Shown here piece by piece: positions 1 to 6,166 of a stretch of 9,359 nucleotides of DNA (position 1 is its first letter; each line of letters begins with the position of its first letter). The translations under genes and the position numbers were made by a program. The notes under the pieces are model-generated. The model made no database searches. It saw only the letters and a list, made by a program, of their open reading frames with translations, and was not told where the DNA came from. The stretch is from Fidelibacterota bacterium (GTDB lineage: Bacteria > Marinisomatota > Marinisomatia > Marinisomatales > Marinisomataceae), in assembly GCA_012963075.1 (NCBI GenBank), contig DTWI01000039.1, positions 1 to 9,359 of the forward strand. The letters are read 5' to 3'.

Positions 1-599
1 AATTCATGTATTCCATAAGAAACAAGGCCAGCAGCAACAAAGATTAATAATACTGATGTCACATTAAAAAATGTTTTTAAGGGAACTTTTTTACCCTGTA
101 CAAAGATTACGTAACCGATTAGTATTGCTAATATGGCACCAATTAATGAAGTAGTTAACGATAATCCACCATCTTTGATAAAAATTCCATAAAGAAATAG
201 CACTGTTTCGATTCCTTCTCTAAATACGGAAAGAAATGCAAGACTAAATAAACCAATTGCAACATTTTGATCACTTGATAATACAGCCGATGCTTGATTT
301 TCCAAACTTTCTGATACATTTTTGTTTCTTGCCATCCAAATAATCATTGTGGATAGTAAGATGGCAGCTAAAATCATGACAGTGCCTTCAAAAATTTCTT
401 CTGCTCTTCCAGAAAAACCGCCAAGTAACACTTGAAATAATATGGCAAATGCTACACTTGCTACAAGCGCACCAAGAACTCCATTGATAATACTTTGCCT
501 TAGATGATTTCTACCTGTTTTGCTTACAAATGTATAAAGAATTCCTACAATTAATGCAGCTTCAAGAGTTTCTCTAAATGTTATTAATAATTCAGCCAT
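1..599 (-). CDS. FTR1-family high-affinity iron permease (partial, C-terminus off the left edge)
   Basis: Polytopic inner-membrane iron permease of the FTR1/EfeU family, which imports iron (typically oxidised ferric iron in the yeast and EfeU systems). I translated the reverse complement from the ATG at 599-597 and found 199 complete residues with no stop before the window edge. The family hallmark, two REXXE iron-binding motifs in membrane helices, is present: RETLE at residues 9-13 and REGIE at 127-131. Hydrophobic stretches lie at about 14-24, 40-60, 72-90, 112-126, 147-167 and 180-195. Family members such as EfeU are about 270-280 residues, so roughly 80 are missing here. The start gives the canonical MAELLITFRETLEA opening. 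No Shine-Dalgarno sequence precedes it. It diverges from nnrD, and a Fur-box-like palindrome lies 11 bp upstream. Whether partner genes (cupredoxin EfeO, peroxidase EfeB) follow cannot be seen. Family assignment is firm; substrate is inferred from the family. Confidence 0.93.
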   Translation of the reverse strand, partial: MAELLITFRETLEAALIVGILYTFVSKTGRNHLRQSIINGVLGALVASVAFAILFQVLLGGFSGRAEEIFEGTVMILAAILLSTMIIWMARNKNVSESLENQASAVLSSDQNVAIGLFSLAFLSVFREGIETVLFLYGIFIKDGGLSLTTSLIGAILAILIGYVIFVQGKKVPLKTFFNVTSVLLIFVAAGLVSYGIHE

Positions 600-609
600 G
601 ATATATCTT

Positions 610-641
610 ATTGAGATTTATTCTCAATTTGGTATGAGAAT
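610..641. promoter_or_regulatory. Fur-box-like operator: 19-bp palindrome plus an extra half-site
   Basis: ATTGAGA TTTAT TCTCAAT (610-628) is a perfect 7-bp inverted repeat around five bases. Seen as a Fur 7-1-7 site it reads TGAGATT-T-ATTCTCA (612-626), one mismatch from perfect symmetry for half-site TGAGAAT. A third, exact half-site TGAGAAT lies at 635-641 and pairs with ATTCTCA (620-626) as an inverted repeat with an 8-bp spacer. The position just downstream of the predicted -10 of an iron permease gene fits repression by Fur when iron is plentiful. Fur binding is inferred from motif and context; no regulator gene is in the window. Confidence 0.65.
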
Positions 642-667
642 ATATATAAAAATTTTTTATACTTCAA
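639..667 (-). promoter_or_regulatory. Putative sigma70-type promoter of the iron permease gene
   Basis: Read on the minus strand, TTGAAG (662-667) matches the -35 consensus at 4 of 6 bases. TATATT (639-644) matches the -10 consensus at 5 of 6. They are 17 bp apart. The spacer (645-661) is itself an AT-only inverted repeat, TATAAAAA/TTTTTATA around one central base. Transcription would start near 632 and give a leader of about 33 nt. The Fur-like palindrome at 610-628 would cover the initially transcribed region, and an extra half-site at 635-641 overlaps the -10. The promoter is predicted by eye only. Confidence 0.5.
658..663 (+). promoter_or_regulatory. Possible -10 element for nnrD
   Basis: TATACT matches the -10 consensus at 5 of 6 bases and would start transcription near 670, about 23 nt before the nnrD start. 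There is no good -35: the hexamer 17 bp upstream is TGAGAA, part of the third Fur-like half-site. It overlaps the -35 of the divergent permease promoter, so the two promoters might interfere. In such AT-rich DNA a match like this can arise by chance. Confidence 0.25.
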
Positions 668-692
668 TAGTATTGGTAATTTTAGTGATAGC

Positions 693-1559
693 ATGAAAAA
701 AGAATCAAAAAATTTTGCATTTCATAAGATTAAAATTGATGATATAAAATTGATTTTAAAGAAAAGACCTATTGGTTCTCATAAACGAACTTTCGGACAT
801 GCACTAATGATATCAGGTAGTAAAGGAATGATGGGGGCTTGTGTTTTATCATCAGAAGCAATTTTGCGTTCAGGTGCAGGATTACTCACAATCTATACAC
901 CAAAAGCTGGTGAATTAATTGTTCAAACCTCAATACCAGAAGCAATGGTAATTGTTGATTCTAATGAAAATCATATTCAAAATTTTCCTAATCTTAGTAA
1001 ATACTCTGCTATTGGAGTTGGTCCTGGTATAGGTACTGCTTCAGAAACAAAAAATGCTATTGCTGATTTTATCGACCATGTTAGTATCCCAACTGTCTTT
1101 GATGCCGATGCCCTAAATATTATTTCTCAAAATAAAGAATTATTACAACATATTCCGCAGGAGTCAGTATTTACTCCGCATGAAAGAGAATTTGAAAGAC
1201 TTGTGGGTAATTTTGATAATATCAATGATCGTACGACATTACAAAAAAACTTAAGTACTCAATATAAAATTAATGTTCTTGTGAAAGGTCCTCAAACCTG
1301 TATGACCAATTCCACAGGAGATATTTTTATCAATTCAACAGGAAATCCAGGAATGGCAACAGGTGGTAGTGGAGATGTGTTAACTGGTATTATCACTGGT
1401 TTAGTTGCCAGAGGTTTATCTCCATTTAATGCCATGATTGCTGGTGCATATTTACATGGGTTATCCGGAGATATTGCAAAAGAATCTCTTGGTGAAGAAT
1501 CTATGACTGCTCAAGATTTAATTGACAACTTAGGTCAATCTTTTCTAAAAATTGCTTAG
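693..1559 (+). CDS. nnrD: ADP/ATP-dependent NAD(P)H-hydrate dehydratase, stand-alone YjeF C-terminal domain type
   Basis: Metabolite-repair enzyme that uses ADP or ATP to convert the S epimer of hydrated NAD(P)H back to NAD(P)H; ribokinase-like fold, cytosolic. The 288 residues correspond to the kinase-like domain alone. Motifs in order: GVGPGIG (108-114), FDADAL (136-141), TPHEREFERL (161-170), KGP (198-200) and the signature GNPGMATGGSGDVLTG (217-232), which contains the anion hole and the catalytic base Asp228. No NnrE epimerase domain is fused, unlike E. coli YjeF (Nnr); the layout resembles B. subtilis YxkO. The ATG at 693 has no Shine-Dalgarno sequence, and the N-terminal 20 or so residues are lysine-rich and poorly conserved, so a later start cannot be excluded. 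It diverges from the iron permease and meets the cupredoxin gene tail to tail with 2 bp between stops. Identification is firm. Confidence 0.93.
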   Translation: MKKESKNFAFHKIKIDDIKLILKKRPIGSHKRTFGHALMISGSKGMMGACVLSSEAILRSGAGLLTIYTPKAGELIVQTSIPEAMVIVDSNENHIQNFPNLSKYSAIGVGPGIGTASETKNAIADFIDHVSIPTVFDADALNIISQNKELLQHIPQESVFTPHEREFERLVGNFDNINDRTTLQKNLSTQYKINVLVKGPQTCMTNSTGDIFINSTGNPGMATGGSGDVLTGIITGLVARGLSPFNAMIAGAYLHGLSGDIAKESLGEESMTAQDLIDNLGQSFLKIA

Positions 1560-1561
1560 TA

Positions 1562-2005
1562 TTATTCAACAATCATATAACCACGCATAGTTGCACCATG
1601 TGCAATATATGTGCAGATATATAGATATTTTCCTGGTTTTTTTGGTGCAGTGAATTCAACTGAAGCTTCTTCTTGTTTGTCGGCCAAAACTGTCATTGCT
1701 AATATTGCATTGCTTGCAAGTGGAGTTCCACCATTCATTTCAGCATATTTTACAACGTTTGACGCTTGAGATTCATCTAGTAAAATAACTACATTGTGAA
1801 GCATCTCTCCCATAAAATCTAGTGAAGCATTATTTTTCATAGTGAGTTTTACTTTTGAACCAGCTTTAACAGTGAATTCGGTAGTATCATATTTCATTTC
1901 GTTACCCAAAGAACCAAGATTGACAAGGGTAACTGAATCATTATTTGATCCCCCACCACAGCCCATGATGATGACTGTTAAAAATATTATTAGTGTTTTT
2001 TTCAT
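1562..2005 (-). CDS. Azurin/plastocyanin-like type I copper lipoprotein
   Basis: Predicted membrane-anchored blue-copper protein facing the periplasm, probably a one-electron carrier; its redox partner is unknown. An in-frame ATG at 2026 exists, but I prefer the one at 2005 because AAGGA precedes it at good spacing and the signal peptide then begins MKKTLIIF. In that numbering (147 residues) the lipobox ends IIMG-Cys16, followed by a Gly/Ser/Asn linker and a single cupredoxin domain. Candidate copper ligands are His70 (in LHNVVI), Cys131, His136 and Met140, in the pattern C-X4-H-X3-M, the same spacing as azurin Cys112-His117-Met121. The glycine next to the first histidine in azurin is replaced by leucine, so axial geometry may differ. 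It follows the VOC gene by 13 bp in the same direction, and its ribosome site touches that gene's stop. Fold and lipidation are well supported; function is inferred. Confidence 0.85.
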   Translation of the reverse strand: MKKTLIIFLTVIIMGCGGGSNNDSVTLVNLGSLGNEMKYDTTEFTVKAGSKVKLTMKNNASLDFMGEMLHNVVILLDESQASNVVKYAEMNGGTPLASNAILAMTVLADKQEEASVEFTAPKKPGKYLYICTYIAHGATMRGYMIVE

Positions 2006-2020
2006 TTTTATTTTCCTTTT
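2006..2020 (-). promoter_or_regulatory. Ribosome binding site that decides the cupredoxin start
   Basis: On the minus strand AAAAGGA precedes the ATG at 2005 by about eight A/T bases. It is the only convincing Shine-Dalgarno sequence among the genes of the window. It favours the start at 2005 over the in-frame ATG at 2026, which lies inside the end of the upstream VOC gene and would put seven basic residues before the signal peptide. Confidence 0.6.
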
Positions 2021-2318
2021 AATCATATTTTATTATTTCAATAGTATTACCAGAATGATCTTTAATATATACAGATACTGATCCATCTCTATGTTTTATA
2101 GGTGTTCCATAGCTTTCTATATTATCTTTTACAATTGCAAAGTGATGAGGGTGTTGTTCTGGAAGCACGAGTGCTATTTTAATGTTTTCAAATTCAAGCA
2201 TCGCCCATGAATCATCTTGATAAAGAATATTACAATTAAAGTTTTCTACATACCAATCAACAGATTTGTTAATATCATCTGTACACACAGCTAAATGATC
2301 TATAAAATCTTTTTTCAT
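2019..2318 (-). CDS. VOC (glyoxalase/bleomycin-resistance fold) superfamily protein
   Basis: Small cytosolic protein of 99 residues with the two beta-alpha-beta-beta-beta modules of the vicinal oxygen chelate superfamily. Module one starts FIDHLAVCTDDINKSVDWYV (5-24). Module two starts HHFAIVKDNIESYG (58-71) and ends DHSGNTIEIIKYD (87-99). Likely metal ligands by family position are His8, His59 and Glu94, with Glu42 or Glu44 as a possible fourth. The family includes glyoxalase I, extradiol dioxygenases and fosfomycin or bleomycin resistance proteins; at about 100 residues it is shorter than most characterised enzymes and cannot be assigned a substrate. It is the first gene of a two-gene unit with the cupredoxin lipoprotein. 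Its start is only 30 bp from the divergent LON-domain gene, so its promoter must overlap that gene. No Shine-Dalgarno sequence is visible. Fold is confident, role unknown. Confidence 0.8.
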   Translation of the reverse strand: MKKDFIDHLAVCTDDINKSVDWYVENFNCNILYQDDSWAMLEFENIKIALVLPEQHPHHFAIVKDNIESYGTPIKHRDGSVSVYIKDHSGNTIEIIKYD

Positions 2319-2348
2319 AAAAATGGTAGTGAATATTAGTAAAACTAT

Positions 2349-2984
2349 ATGTATTTTGATAGTAGAATGAATGATAAAATTCCAATATTCCCCCTTCCAC
2401 TAGTCTTGCTTCCTGGCGAAAAACTTCCTCTTCATATCTTCGAAGAAAAATATAAAAAAATGATTGAACATTGTTTAAAAAACAATCAAAAATTTGGAAT
2501 TGTTAATTCAAAAAATAAGGATTTACTTACTATTGGATGTACCGCGTCAATTGAACAACTGATAGGATCTGACCAATATGATAATGGTGAATATGACATT
2601 TTTGTTACAGGGGTAGAAAGATTTATTGTTAAGAGCTACAATAATTCTGAAATGTATAAACAAGCACATGTGAAAACATGGAAAGATTTAGATGAAACAA
2701 TCAACAGTACTCTTTTAAAAGAATCGAATATTCTTTTATATGAAGTATTGATGAAATTGGGAGCTTCTTCCAAAATTTCTCAAATTAATATGCCAAAAAA
2801 CTCATTTGAAATTGCATCCATGCTTGATATTGATAAAAGAGTGAAAAAAATTCTTTTAAAAAGCCAATCTGAAAATGATCGTTTATTGGTTCTTAAAAGA
2901 ATTTTGAAAAAAGCAATTATAAAAATAGACTATAATGATTCTAATTCAATGGAATATTCAGATTATAGTCAATTTGAAGCCTAA
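2349..2984 (+). CDS. Stand-alone LON substrate-binding (N-terminal) domain protein
   Basis: Cytosolic protein of 211 residues that matches only the N-terminal substrate-binding domain of Lon protease. The conserved block PIFPLPLVLLPGEKLPLHIFE lies at about residues 12-32, followed by the EEKYKKMIEHCL helix, a beta-rich core to about residue 105 (with IFVTGVERF at 84-92), then a mostly helical, lysine-rich segment at 120-190. There is no AAA+ ATPase (no Walker A) and no Ser-Lys protease dyad. The length fits the widespread free-standing family of about 190-215 residues, whose molecular function is not established; it should not be called Lon. A second in-frame ATG at 2367 (residue 7) lies closer to the conserved block and is an equally plausible start, since neither has a Shine-Dalgarno sequence. 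The gene ends 2 bp from the stop of the convergent RND pump gene. Confidence 0.85.
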   Translation: MYFDSRMNDKIPIFPLPLVLLPGEKLPLHIFEEKYKKMIEHCLKNNQKFGIVNSKNKDLLTIGCTASIEQLIGSDQYDNGEYDIFVTGVERFIVKSYNNSEMYKQAHVKTWKDLDETINSTLLKESNILLYEVLMKLGASSKISQINMPKNSFEIASMLDIDKRVKKILLKSQSENDRLLVLKRILKKAIIKIDYNDSNSMEYSDYSQFEA

Positions 2985-2986
2985 AA

Positions 2987-5900
2987 CTATTTCCACTTCA
3001 CTAGTTTTATAAAATCATTGATTATAATATAAGATATTGGAACAAGTAATAAGATTATTGTTGTAGCAAATAGGATGCCTATCCCTAAAGAAATTGCCAT
3101 AGGTTTTAAGAAAAGCACTTGTGTGCTTTGGTTAAATAGTAAGGGCATTATTCCCAAAAATGTTGTTATAGAGGTTAATACTACAGGTCTAAAACGAGTA
3201 CGAACAGAATGCACTACAGCGTCTCTGACCGCAACTCCCTCTTCCATTTTTCGATTGATAAATACTACTAATAGTAAGCTATCATTGACAACAACTCCTG
3301 AAAGCGCAACAATGCCAAGAAGTGACAACACTGAAAGATTTACACCAAAAAGTAAATGTCCTAAAATTGCACCAACCATCCCATAAGGAATTGCTGATAA
3401 AACTATTAATGGTTTAAAATATGATTTAAGTGGGATTGCTAGTAAAACATAAATAGCAAAAATTGCTATAGCAAACTTATATGCAATATCTTCTAGTTGT
3501 TCTGCCTGTTCTTTTGGTTCTCCCCCCAATGCAAATTGAATATCTTGATATTGATCTAAGATTATAGCTAATTCTCCTTTTGGTTTGCTTTCACCTCCTA
3601 TAAGATTCTGTAAAATCATTCCCGAAGTATTTTTTGATACATCAACCTCAGCCTGAATTTCGATTACTCTCATTCCATCAGTTCTTTTAATTTTGGAATA
3701 GCCTTCGATTTCTTGAATTCTTGCTACTGAATATAGAGGAACTTTTATTCCTTGGTTAGTTCGAATTCTCATATTTTCAAGCGTAGCCATTGTTCGACGT
3801 TCTTCTTTTGGCAATTTTAACATCACTCTGATATCATCATCATCACGTTGAATGCGTTGAACTTCTTCTCCAAAGAATGCCTGTCTAACTTGTTTTGCAA
3901 TATCCAATGTAGTAATTCCATACACTTCTGCTGAAGGGAGTAGTTCTATTTGAAGTTCACTTTTACCTTTTTGATTAGAATCATTGAGTTCATATATCCC
4001 AGGGAATGAAGATAGTAAAATCTTTGTTTGTTCAACAGCAGCCTTCAGATTTTCAAAATTATTGCCTTGAAATTCAAAATCAATTGGTTTGCCAGCAGTA
4101 AAAATATTTGCAGAATAACTAAGGCGCTCAACGCCTGAAATTGTTCCAATGCGTTCTCTCAAGATATCAATAATATCATATGCACCTGTTAAATTCCATC
4201 TTTCATCAGCAGGGGTTAAAATCACTACAACTTCTCCTATATGTGGAGTGCTAGTTGATCTAACAGTAAATCCACCAGGTCCCTTCATTGATTCTTCTTT
4301 TGAGTAGTATTGTTCGCCAGCAGTTGTTAAAACATTGCTAATAATGATGGATGGACTAGTACTATTAATTTCATTTTTTAACTGTAATGCTTCTCTTTCA
4401 ATTATTGAAACAACTTCTTGGGTTCTATTAATTGGCGAACCCTCTGGGAGTTCAAATGCAATTGATATTTCTTCTCCTTCCAGTATAGGGAAAAATGTCC
4501 ATTTTACCCAACCACCAGCAACTAATGAGAATGATATAAGCAATAAACCAGTAAATATTGCAATAGCAGTATATCGTTGGTCCATTGCCTTCTTAACTAG
4601 CGGTATCCAAAAATTATCAACAAAATGATATAAACGATTTGAACAAAAATTTCTTGCTCGTGATAACAATTTTCCAAATGTGACGAAATTTGTTTTAAAC
4701 CAATCACCAGCATTGTTTAAATGTGAAGGCAAAATCGTCGTTGATTCAATTAAGGAAAGTGCTAAAATAGGAATTGCGGTCAATGGAAACATTTTCCAAA
4801 TTGATCCTGTTTGTCCAGCCAGGTTCAACATAGGAGCAAAAACAGCAATTGTTGTTAAAACACCAAAAAATACTGGTACTAAAACTTCCATAGTACCATT
4901 GATAGTAGAAGTATAGTTGTCTTCGTTAAATGTTATTCGTCGTCTAAAAACATTTTCACCAACAATAATTGCATCATCCACTACAATTCCTAAAACAACA
5001 ATAAACATAAAGGCTGATAAAATATTTACGCTTACACCAATTAGAGGAAGTATAAGCAATGCACCCCCAAATGAAATTGGTATTCCCATAGCAACCCAAA
5101 ATGCCAGAGAGGGTTTTAAAAACATAGTTAATAATAGTAGTACTAAAGTGATTCCAATCGCGAAATTTCGATATAATAAATTAATACGATCTTGTAAATA
5201 GCGTGCTTGATCATAAAAATAATCGATTTCAATACCCGCTGGCATATTTGCTTTTTTATTGTTTACGTATGTCCTTAGTTCTTCTGCAGCTCTTAGTACA
5301 TCCTGATCTCCAACTAGATTAACTCCAACAAACATTGCCGGTATTCCGTTCCAACGATAAGATTTTTCTACTTCTACAAAGGCATCTTTAATAGTTGCAA
5401 TATCTTTAAGCAAGAGTTGGCTTCCATTTGGTTGGCTTCTGATAACAATCTTTTCATATTCTTTTGCATTATAAGATTGTCCTACAGTTCTGATTAGTAA
5501 CTCTTCCTTCGAAGTAGAGAGAATTCCTCCTGGCAAATCAATAGAGCCGGCATTGATAGCAAGTGTAATTTGATCAAAATTAAGATTATATTTTTCAAGA
5601 TTATTTTCAGAAACTTCAATTGTTATTTCTCTATTTCTATCGCCAAGGATTTCTGTATAAGAAACTTCATTCAGCATTTTAATTTCTTGATCAATCTCTT
5701 TCGTAACTTGTAATAGAGTATTTTCTTCTACGTTACCATAAATCACTACATCTAACACTTTTTCATCCATTTTAATTTCTTTGATAATAGGTTTTTCACT
5801 ATTCACTGGTAGATTATCCATGCTATTTACTACTGTTTTTACTTCATCTAAAATTTCATCGAATTCTGAAGTGGAGTGAATTTGAATAGTCACCATTCCC

Positions 5901-6166
5901 GAATTTTCTGTTGAATAAGAATTAACTTTTTCTATTCCAGAAATACCTTGAAGTCTATCTTCTATTTTTGCACATATCGAAGATTCAATCTCGCTCGGAG
6001 AAGCACCGAGATAAGCAACATTGATTGAAATAATATTAAGATTTGGTATAGGAAAAAACTCGGATTTCATATTTTGATACGATGCAATTCCTCCAATGAT
6101 TAAGAAAAACATCAATAAATTAGCAGGAACGCTATTTTTAACAAACCAAGTTACAATACTCTTCAT
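2987..6166 (-). CDS. RND-family efflux pump, inner-membrane permease subunit (AcrB-like)
   Basis: Proton-driven transporter that should form the trimeric inner-membrane engine of a tripartite efflux system. The 1059 residues match a full-length HAE-type pump (AcrB is 1049). TM1 (about 10-30) is followed by a periplasmic porter loop (31-330), TM2-TM6 (about 333-480), an elongated cytoplasmic link (485-528), TM7 (533-551), a second periplasmic loop (552-893) and TM8-TM12 (about 895-1050). The TM4 proton-relay pair Asp397-Asp398 is present in VVDDAIIVGEN. The TM10 region reads LSGVVVNDSLLLV (955-967): the position of AcrB Lys940 is Val960, followed by Asn961 and Asp962. This variant occurs in one branch of the family. 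The ATG overlaps the adaptor stop by one base (TAATG), which implies translational coupling. It is the last gene of the operon. Substrate (drug, detergent, lipid or metal) cannot be told from sequence. Confidence 0.95.
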   Translation of the reverse strand: MKSIVTWFVKNSVPANLLMFFLIIGGIASYQNMKSEFFPIPNLNIISINVAYLGASPSEIESSICAKIEDRLQGISGIEKVNSYSTENSGMVTIQIHSTSEFDEILDEVKTVVNSMDNLPVNSEKPIIKEIKMDEKVLDVVIYGNVEENTLLQVTKEIDQEIKMLNEVSYTEILGDRNREITIEVSENNLEKYNLNFDQITLAINAGSIDLPGGILSTSKEELLIRTVGQSYNAKEYEKIVIRSQPNGSQLLLKDIATIKDAFVEVEKSYRWNGIPAMFVGVNLVGDQDVLRAAEELRTYVNNKKANMPAGIEIDYFYDQARYLQDRINLLYRNFAIGITLVLLLLTMFLKPSLAFWVAMGIPISFGGALLILPLIGVSVNILSAFMFIVVLGIVVDDAIIVGENVFRRRITFNEDNYTSTINGTMEVLVPVFFGVLTTIAVFAPMLNLAGQTGSIWKMFPLTAIPILALSLIESTTILPSHLNNAGDWFKTNFVTFGKLLSRARNFCSNRLYHFVDNFWIPLVKKAMDQRYTAIAIFTGLLLISFSLVAGGWVKWTFFPILEGEEISIAFELPEGSPINRTQEVVSIIEREALQLKNEINSTSPSIIISNVLTTAGEQYYSKEESMKGPGGFTVRSTSTPHIGEVVVILTPADERWNLTGAYDIIDILRERIGTISGVERLSYSANIFTAGKPIDFEFQGNNFENLKAAVEQTKILLSSFPGIYELNDSNQKGKSELQIELLPSAEVYGITTLDIAKQVRQAFFGEEVQRIQRDDDDIRVMLKLPKEERRTMATLENMRIRTNQGIKVPLYSVARIQEIEGYSKIKRTDGMRVIEIQAEVDVSKNTSGMILQNLIGGESKPKGELAIILDQYQDIQFALGGEPKEQAEQLEDIAYKFAIAIFAIYVLLAIPLKSYFKPLIVLSAIPYGMVGAILGHLLFGVNLSVLSLLGIVALSGVVVNDSLLLVVFINRKMEEGVAVRDAVVHSVRTRFRPVVLTSITTFLGIMPLLFNQSTQVLFLKPMAISLGIGILFATTIILLLVPISYIIINDFIKLVKWK

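Noticed and set aside
645..661. AT-only inverted repeat TATAAAAA/TTTTTATA as a terminator or operator
   Set aside because: It has no G-C pairs and a one-base centre, so it cannot form a stable hairpin. It coincides exactly with the spacer of the predicted permease promoter and is more simply explained as AT-rich promoter DNA.
2006..2026. Longer cupredoxin start at the ATG at 2026
   Set aside because: It would overlap the VOC stop and put a basic heptapeptide before the signal peptide, whereas the ATG at 2005 has a good ribosome site and a standard lipoprotein N-terminus.
1842..2081. Plus-strand open frame of 79 codons across the cupredoxin and VOC genes
   Set aside because: It is antisense to two well-supported genes, contains no recognisable domain, and its hydrophobic stretch is simply the complement of the lipoprotein signal region.
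2349..2984. Truncated or broken Lon protease gene
   Set aside because: The length and intact reading frame match the widespread stand-alone LON-domain family, and no ATPase or protease remnants follow; the next gene is on the opposite strand.
3075..5201. Several plus-strand open frames of 78-103 codons inside the RND pump gene (3075-3386, 4335-4628, 4680-4916, 4917-5201)
   Set aside because: All lie antisense to a full-length conserved pump gene, have biased low-complexity composition (Thr, Ile, Asn and Lys rich) and no domain similarity that I recognise.
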